Source: Bacillus sp. MUM 116 (lineage in GTDB: Bacteria > Bacillota > Bacilli > Bacillales > Cytobacillaceae). Taken from it: DNA of 64,000 nt. The position numbers were made by a program, and so were the translations under genes. Below, piece after piece: positions 60,003 through 64,000 of this stretch (within the stretch, counting starts at the first letter, position 1; every line of letters starts with the position of its first letter). The notes beneath the pieces are model-generated. The model made no database searches and was not told the DNA's origin. It worked only from the letters and a program-made list of their open reading frames with translations. Location: the NCBI RefSeq assembly GCF_001866655.1, contig NZ_MLYR01000034.1, positions 1 through 64,000 on the forward strand, read 5' to 3'.

Positions 60003-60919
60003 AGAAACCAATAATTGCTGATATTAGTTTGTTGCTTGTAACCTTAGTATGGGGAACTACATTTGTTTTAGTCCAAAATGCAATTGATTTGCTTGCACCG
60101 TTCTCTTTTAATGGGGTTCGTTTTTTAATTGCAGCCTTGTTACTTTTTCTTTGCTTGGTCATTTTTGACAAAAAACAGCTTAAACTGCTCAATAGCAAAA
60201 TGTTATTATCAGGGGTTTTTATCGGGTTTTGGTTATTTCTTGGTTACGCAACCCAAACCATCGGGCTTTTATATACGACCTCTTCAAAAGCAGGCTTTAT
60301 TACAGGCTTAAGTGTCGTACTTGTACCATTATTATCAATTTTTTTGGCAAAACAATACCCAAGCCGCAATGCCATTTTTGGAGTGGTTACGGCTACCTCA
60401 GGATTATTTTTCCTGACGATGACAGATGTAACTGGCCTTAATATTGGGGATGGTTTTGTTTTGGTATGCGCCATAAGTTTTGCAATGCATATCATCATGA
60501 CCGGCAAATTTAGCAGTAAGTATCCAACCCTATTGTTAACGGTTATTCAAATTACAACTGTAGCGATTCTTTCAATTCTTTCATCGTTCATTTTTGAAGA
60601 TTGGAAGAAATCGTTAGATCCTGATATTTTATTGTCTAAAAATGTGTTGATTGCCATCATTATCACCAGCGTGTTCGCAACCGCTGCGGCATTTTTTATT
60701 CAAACGAATTTCCAAAAATATACGACTGCCACTAGGGTTGCCCTTATTTTTGCAATGGAGCCCGTATTTGCAGCTATAGCCGGTTATTTCTGGGCACATG
60801 ACCGCTTATCCATCAGTGCATTATTTGGTTGTATCCTTATTTTTGCGGGAATGATTATTGCCGAATTTCCAACAGATAAACTTTCTTTTCTCAGAAAAAA
60901 TAAAACAATAGAAGGTTAA
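59999..60919 (+). CDS. EamA/DMT family transporter
   Basis: The 306-residue membrane protein has ten helices in two EamA repeats, with the family start LLLVTLVWGTTFVLVQ and RFLIAALLLFL, and the second repeat ending IFAMEPVFAAIAGYFWAHDR. DMT carriers export or import amino acids or other metabolites. The start codon overlaps the RNase H stop. Substrate unknown. Confidence 0.9.
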   Translation: MKKPIIADISLLLVTLVWGTTFVLVQNAIDLLAPFSFNGVRFLIAALLLFLCLVIFDKKQLKLLNSKMLLSGVFIGFWLFLGYATQTIGLLYTTSSKAGFITGLSVVLVPLLSIFLAKQYPSRNAIFGVVTATSGLFFLTMTDVTGLNIGDGFVLVCAISFAMHIIMTGKFSSKYPTLLLTVIQITTVAILSILSSFIFEDWKKSLDPDILLSKNVLIAIIITSVFATAAAFFIQTNFQKYTTATRVALIFAMEPVFAAIAGYFWAHDRLSISALFGCILIFAGMIIAEFPTDKLSFLRKNKTIEG

Positions 60920-60944
60920 AAAACTCCCTGGGAGGGAGTTTTTT
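60918..60944. terminator. Bidirectional terminator
   Basis: AAAAACTCCC and GGGAGTTTTT pair around a short loop; it ends the transporter gene and the convergent DUF6123 gene. Confidence 0.88.
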
Positions 60945-61212
60945 ATATGGCCAAAAGGTCTGTTTCTTTTACAAATCTTAGCGCTTCTTTTCTTGTTTGA
61001 ACTTTGTTTGCCATTAAAGTTTCAAGCAGGGACATATAAAAACTTCCATCGAAACATTTTTGCGCTTTTAATGTTAGCTCTACCGCAGCATTGATGATTT
61101 CATCGGAAGCATTTGTATAATTTTTTCCGAAATAGATAAACCCAATCGCATCTTCATGTAATTGGAAACCTTTTCCCTGCAAGTAATGCAAATATTCCTC
61201 CAGCGTCTGCAA
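60943..61212 (-). CDS. DUF6123 family protein
   Basis: The 89-residue protein fits the small helical DUF6123 family of Bacillaceae: TLEEYLHYLQGKGFQLHEDA then GFIYFGKNYTNASDEI, with a helical C-terminus. It has no membrane segment. Function unknown. It lies between two convergent or tandem genes and is probably monocistronic. Confidence 0.78.
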   Translation of the reverse strand: MQTLEEYLHYLQGKGFQLHEDAIGFIYFGKNYTNASDEIINAAVELTLKAQKCFDGSFYMSLLETLMANKVQTRKEALRFVKETDLLAI

Positions 61213-61249
61213 TGACTTTCCCCTCTCAATACTTACTAAAAAATACCCT

Positions 61250-61741
61250 CTAAAATCTTATCGTAAATTTTCGCGATTTTCTATCTTTTTTTGTACATAA
61301 ATGACCTGCAATGCCTACGAGTACTCCAAACAATGCACCGCCCACTACTTCTTCCGGTTGATGTCCCAACATTTCTTTCAGCCTTTTCGGTGCATTTTGT
61401 TTAAATTCAAGGCTTTCCTCTTTATGAATTTTTTCCATTAAATCATTCATGGAATTAACCTTTAAGGTGAGTTCCCCTGTTTGGCGGCGGATGCCCTGGG
61501 CATCATACATGACGATTAATCCATACACGAGTGAAAGGGCAAAATCAAATGTTGGCAGCCCTCGTTTTAACGCTATGAACGTGGTTAATGTGGAAACCCC
61601 TGCAGAGTGGGAACTTGGCATCCCACCCGTTTCAAAGAATAATTCCGGCCGCCATTCTTTCTTTTTTACATAATGGATTGGGATTTTTAATCCTTGCGCA
61701 AGCCCAATACTAAGAAGGGCTAAATAAACACCTTTATTCAT
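61250..61741 (-). CDS. Divergent PAP2-family membrane protein (YuiD-like)
   Basis: The protein of about 163 residues belongs to the divergent PAP2 (DUF212) family, with ETGGMPSSHSAGVSTLTTF for the conserved GGMPSSHSA motif, YDAQGIRRQTGE, and GHQPEEVVGGALFG. It has four or five membrane helices. It probably dephosphorylates a lipid or acts in chain carriers. GAGGTGATG sets ATG 61741; the longer frame to 61912 runs antisense to sspL and is not used. Confidence 0.9.
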   Translation of the reverse strand: MNKGVYLALLSIGLAQGLKIPIHYVKKKEWRPELFFETGGMPSSHSAGVSTLTTFIALKRGLPTFDFALSLVYGLIVMYDAQGIRRQTGELTLKVNSMNDLMEKIHKEESLEFKQNAPKRLKEMLGHQPEEVVGGALFGVLVGIAGHLCTKKDRKSRKFTIRF

Positions 61742-61825
61742 TTCATCACCTCTTCCATTATTGTTAAGAAAGACGTGTTTTATTATTCTTGGTGGAAATA
61801 CTAACAAAACAGGAGGTGATTGTGG

Positions 61826-61966
61826 ATGAGTAACAATAAAAGTGTCGACCGTGGAAAAAAAGCACCAGGAGTAACTCCACAAGGTTATGGACAGGATGCT
61901 GAATTTGCTCAAGAGCCAAAAAGTAAATTAGAAAATGCTGCGAAAAAGTCTAACACCAAAATATAA
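61826..61966 (+). CDS. sspL: Small acid-soluble spore protein L
   Basis: This 46-residue peptide matches the SspL family: a lysine-rich start with GKKAPGVTPQGYGQDAEF, then EPKSKLENAAKKSNTKI, whose KSNTK ending is shared with B. subtilis SspL. Minor SASPs of this type are made in the forespore. A very strong GGAGGTGAT ribosome site precedes ATG 61826. It is divergent from the PAP2-like gene. A sigma-G promoter is expected, but only a weak AATACTA -10-like element at 61796 can be seen. Confidence 0.88.
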   Translation: MSNNKSVDRGKKAPGVTPQGYGQDAEFAQEPKSKLENAAKKSNTKI

Positions 61967-61970
61967 AAAT

Positions 61971-61993
61971 TGAGGCTGATTTACTCAGCCTCA
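61971..61993. terminator. Bidirectional terminator
   Basis: TGAGGCTGA and TCAGCCTCA pair; it ends sspL and the convergent ypcP. Confidence 0.82.
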
Positions 61994-61999
61994 TCCTTA

Positions 62000-62893
62000 T
62001 TAAGAAACAATTGCCTCGTCAATTGGCAGCAAGCGCTGTACACCACGAAGCTCAAGTTCAGTTAATTTATTTAGTGCCTTTTCTCTGACAATCATTAAAC
62101 TGGCATCTTCAAGTGCAACGCTAACAGGAACATCGCATTTAATTTCTGCCAACCGTCTCGATAAATGGAGCATGTCTATATCCTGCTCAATTTTGGTTTT
62201 GATTGATTTAGAGAGACCGTGCAGATTCGAAATAATCCCTTCCACATGGTTGTATTCCTTTAAAAGCTTCAGGGCCGTTTTTTCGCCGATTCCTTTTACA
62301 CCCGGATAATTATCACTTGGGTCTCCCATCAATGCTTTCAAATCAATCATTTGCCGCGGTGTAATTCCTTTTTCTTCAAAGAAAGTTTCTGGTGTATGGA
62401 CAAGATAGTTGCCGTAGCCTTTTTTCAGCAAAATAACTGAAATGTTTTCATCCAAAAGTTGAAGGATATCTTGATCCCCGGTTAAAATCGAAACATTTGC
62501 AAATTCTTTTGATTGTTTGGCGATGGTGCCAATACAATCATCCGCTTCAAAACCTACCATCCCAATATTCGGGATATCGAAAGATTCAACTACTTCCTTA
62601 ACTAAATCAAATTGCGGAATTAATTCGATCGGTGCTTCCCCCCGGTTACCTTTATAGGCATCGAAAAGTTCCGTGCGGAAAGTTTTACTCCCCATATCCC
62701 AACAAACCGCAACATGGGAGGGCTTGAAGGAGGAAACGGCCGTGAATAAATGTTTGATGAAACCATGAATTCCATTCGTCGGAATCCCTTTTGAATTTAT
62801 CATAAACTGCCCGGTTACTGCTGTTGCATAAAAAGCACGGAATAACAGGGCCATCCCATCTACAAGCATAAGTGAAGGCTTTCGATTTTCCAA
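62000..62893 (-). CDS. ypcP: 5'-3' exonuclease / flap nuclease (YpcP)
   Basis: The 297-residue protein is a free-standing FEN-type nuclease like the N-terminal domain of DNA polymerase I. Metal-binding acids lie in LMLVDGMALLFRAF, FEADDCIGTIA and LTGDQDILQL, and an H3TH motif in GDPSDNYPGVKGIGEKTA. It removes RNA primers or flaps. Start is TTG 62893 with GGAGG eight bases before. Length agrees with B. subtilis YpcP/FEN-like ExoR. Confidence 0.93.
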   Translation of the reverse strand: MENRKPSLMLVDGMALLFRAFYATAVTGQFMINSKGIPTNGIHGFIKHLFTAVSSFKPSHVAVCWDMGSKTFRTELFDAYKGNRGEAPIELIPQFDLVKEVVESFDIPNIGMVGFEADDCIGTIAKQSKEFANVSILTGDQDILQLLDENISVILLKKGYGNYLVHTPETFFEEKGITPRQMIDLKALMGDPSDNYPGVKGIGEKTALKLLKEYNHVEGIISNLHGLSKSIKTKIEQDIDMLHLSRRLAEIKCDVPVSVALEDASLMIVREKALNKLTELELRGVQRLLPIDEAIVS

Positions 62894-62967
62894 TAATAAG
62901 ACCTCCTTAATTAAGTGTCATAAAAACAACACGAAAACCATTATAACATAAAATTAGGGCCAAAATT

Positions 62968-63795
62968 TTACTCAATTTCGTTTTCTTCATAGGAGATCCA
63001 ATCACTAAAGCTGCCTAAATAAAGCTTTACATGCGGGAAACCCGCTGCCTTTAAGGCGATAAAATTCGGTACAGCCGTTACACCTGACCCACAGTAAACA
63101 ATTACTTCTTTGTTCGGGTCAATGTCGTAAAATCGCTGTTTTTGTTCTTCTTCGGAGTTATAAATACCATTACTAAGTCCCTCGAACCAAGGTTTGTTAA
63201 CTGCACCCGGAATATGACCGGCTTTTTTGTCAATCGGCTCCTCAATCCCTAAATACCTTTTCTCTTCTCGAGAGTCAATTAAAACGCTATGATCTGGTCT
63301 ATTTCGGACTACTGTTTGTACCTCTTGAACAGTGGCAAGCCATTCAGACTTAAGACTTGGGACGAAGGTTCCTTTGGCAAATGAAGGAACCTCGGCTGTT
63401 AGAGGGTAATTTGCTTCCACCCAACCTTTAAACCCACCTTCAAGAACAAAGACATTTTCATGCCCAAGATATTGCAGCATCCACCAAAACCGGGCGGCAA
63501 ATGCCCCTTCGCCTTGGTCGTATGCGACAATAATTGTATTGGAATTGATTCCTGCCTTTTCCAGTTTATCTTTGAATTCAAAGATATCCGGCAGCGGATG
63601 CCTCCCGCCATAGCGGGAAACAGGGCTTGATAAGTCTTTTTCAAGATGAAAATAAACCGCACCGGGGAGATGATTTTCCTGATAATCGTGGTTGCCTTTT
63701 TCAGGTTCTGCCAAGGAAAACCGGCAATCAATAATACGGACATCTGAATTATTTAAATTTTTCAACAGCCATACCTTGTCCTTAGCAAAGTTCAA
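62968..63795 (-). CDS. Two-domain thiosulfate/3-mercaptopyruvate sulfurtransferase
   Basis: The 275-residue protein has two rhodanese domains. The first (about 8-125) is inactive and includes FAARFWWMLQYLGH. The second holds the catalytic Cys in VIVYCGSGVTAVPN, with DSREEKRYLG and KAGHIPGAVN. CGSGVTA fits mercaptopyruvate or thiosulfate sulfurtransferases. It moves a sulfane sulfur to an acceptor in the cytosol. Start is TTG 63795 with AGGGAGAG. It comes after ypcP in order of position but is transcribed before it. Confidence 0.92.
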   Translation of the reverse strand: MNFAKDKVWLLKNLNNSDVRIIDCRFSLAEPEKGNHDYQENHLPGAVYFHLEKDLSSPVSRYGGRHPLPDIFEFKDKLEKAGINSNTIIVAYDQGEGAFAARFWWMLQYLGHENVFVLEGGFKGWVEANYPLTAEVPSFAKGTFVPSLKSEWLATVQEVQTVVRNRPDHSVLIDSREEKRYLGIEEPIDKKAGHIPGAVNKPWFEGLSNGIYNSEEEQKQRFYDIDPNKEVIVYCGSGVTAVPNFIALKAAGFPHVKLYLGSFSDWISYEENEIE

Positions 63796-63816
63796 TATAA
63801 TCTCTCCCTAAAAATA

Positions 63817-64000
63817 TTATTGTTCTTCTAGTTTTTGCTGCACATCCATTAATACTTCAATCGATAAGCCACCTTCCAATGCAGAAAGCATGCTTACATA
63901 ATATTCATGGGCCTGCTCTTCAATATGGCCTAACAGCTGATTAAATTCCGTTTTTAAAATATTCCCGTAATGGTGATTAATACGGAGTATTTCATCGTTT
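63817..64000 (-). CDS. Partial gene at the right edge, C-terminal 61 residues
   Basis: A minus-strand frame is open from the window end to TAA 63817. It encodes a helical segment, ILRINHHYGNILKTEFNQLL, then HIEEQAHEYYVSMLSALEGG and a tail ending KLEEQ. The start is outside. By synteny with the ypcP-ypbR order it could be the end of the dynamin-like protein YpbR/DynA, but the visible part is too short to decide. Confidence 0.55.
   Translation of the reverse strand, partial: NDEILRINHHYGNILKTEFNQLLGHIEEQAHEYYVSMLSALEGGLSIEVLMDVQQKLEEQ

Noticed and set aside
61742..61912. N-terminal extension of the PAP2-like protein
   Set aside because: It runs antisense to sspL and lacks a ribosome site; ATG 61741 behind GAGGTG is the true start.
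1..64000. CRISPR arrays, tRNA and rRNA genes
   Set aside because: No regularly spaced direct repeats, tRNA arms with TTCGA/TTCAA loops in context, or rRNA sequence were found on reading both strands.

Overview
The window looks like chromosome of a spore-forming, low-GC Bacillaceae species (Bacillus in the broad sense). Gene content and order resemble the Bacillus subtilis ypm-ypj-yph-ypg-ype-ypc region: SspL, a YjcZ-type spore protein, TatAC, ThyA-DfrA, bacilliredoxin, MetA, MntR, TopB, CspD and YpcP are all present. Synteny statements are recalled from memory, not searched. No rRNA, tRNA or CRISPR array was seen.

Region 1 (1-6300) is mobile or accessory DNA. It holds an 898-residue tyrosine recombinase with three N-terminal homing-endonuclease-type repeats, two paralogous excisionase-like HTH proteins, a primase-type zinc-finger protein and a large serine recombinase. 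The serine recombinase lies against a small host-like gene that seems to be cut by the insertion; the other half is not in the window.

Region 2 (6300-15100) is a lysine/beta-lysine catabolic locus: yozE, yokU, kamA, a RocR-like sigma-54 activator, ablB (yodP), yodQ, yodR, yodS and yodT. kamA has a near-consensus sigma-54 promoter with a palindrome about 85 bp upstream, and related palindromes precede the activator gene. yodT has a sigma-E-like promoter.

Region 3 (15200-28400) is mostly core: spore and repair proteins (YjcZ, MsrA/MsrB), an rRNA methyltransferase, ypmS-ypmR-sco, DUF418, DegV, ypmP, an orphan sporulation-type kinase, tatA-tatC and thyA-dfrA.

Region 4 (28500-39000) is a large tellurium-resistance-type (Ter) stress cluster between thyA and ypjP. 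It encodes three TerD proteins, TerC, TelA, YceG and a metabolite module (StiP/PRTase, PRTase-TRSP, CitE-like lyase, HAD phosphatase). A sigma-W-type promoter precedes the first gene, and a small membrane protein lies antisense inside the cluster.

Region 5 (39000-48100) holds ypjP, ypiP, bacilliredoxin and cvfC, then a catabolic island: an Old Yellow Enzyme-type iron-sulfur flavoprotein, a PAS-containing sigma-54 activator, a 46-residue membrane peptide and a sodium:solute symporter. Both transcription units flanking the activator have sigma-54 promoters, so the three parts probably form one substrate-inducible uptake and oxidation system.

Region 6 (48100-64000) is core: an ABC-F protein, HD hydrolase, DegV, glutathione peroxidase, metA, mntR, topB, cspD, two RNase H-fold proteins, a DMT transporter, sspL, ypcP, a rhodanese, and a partial gene at the right edge.
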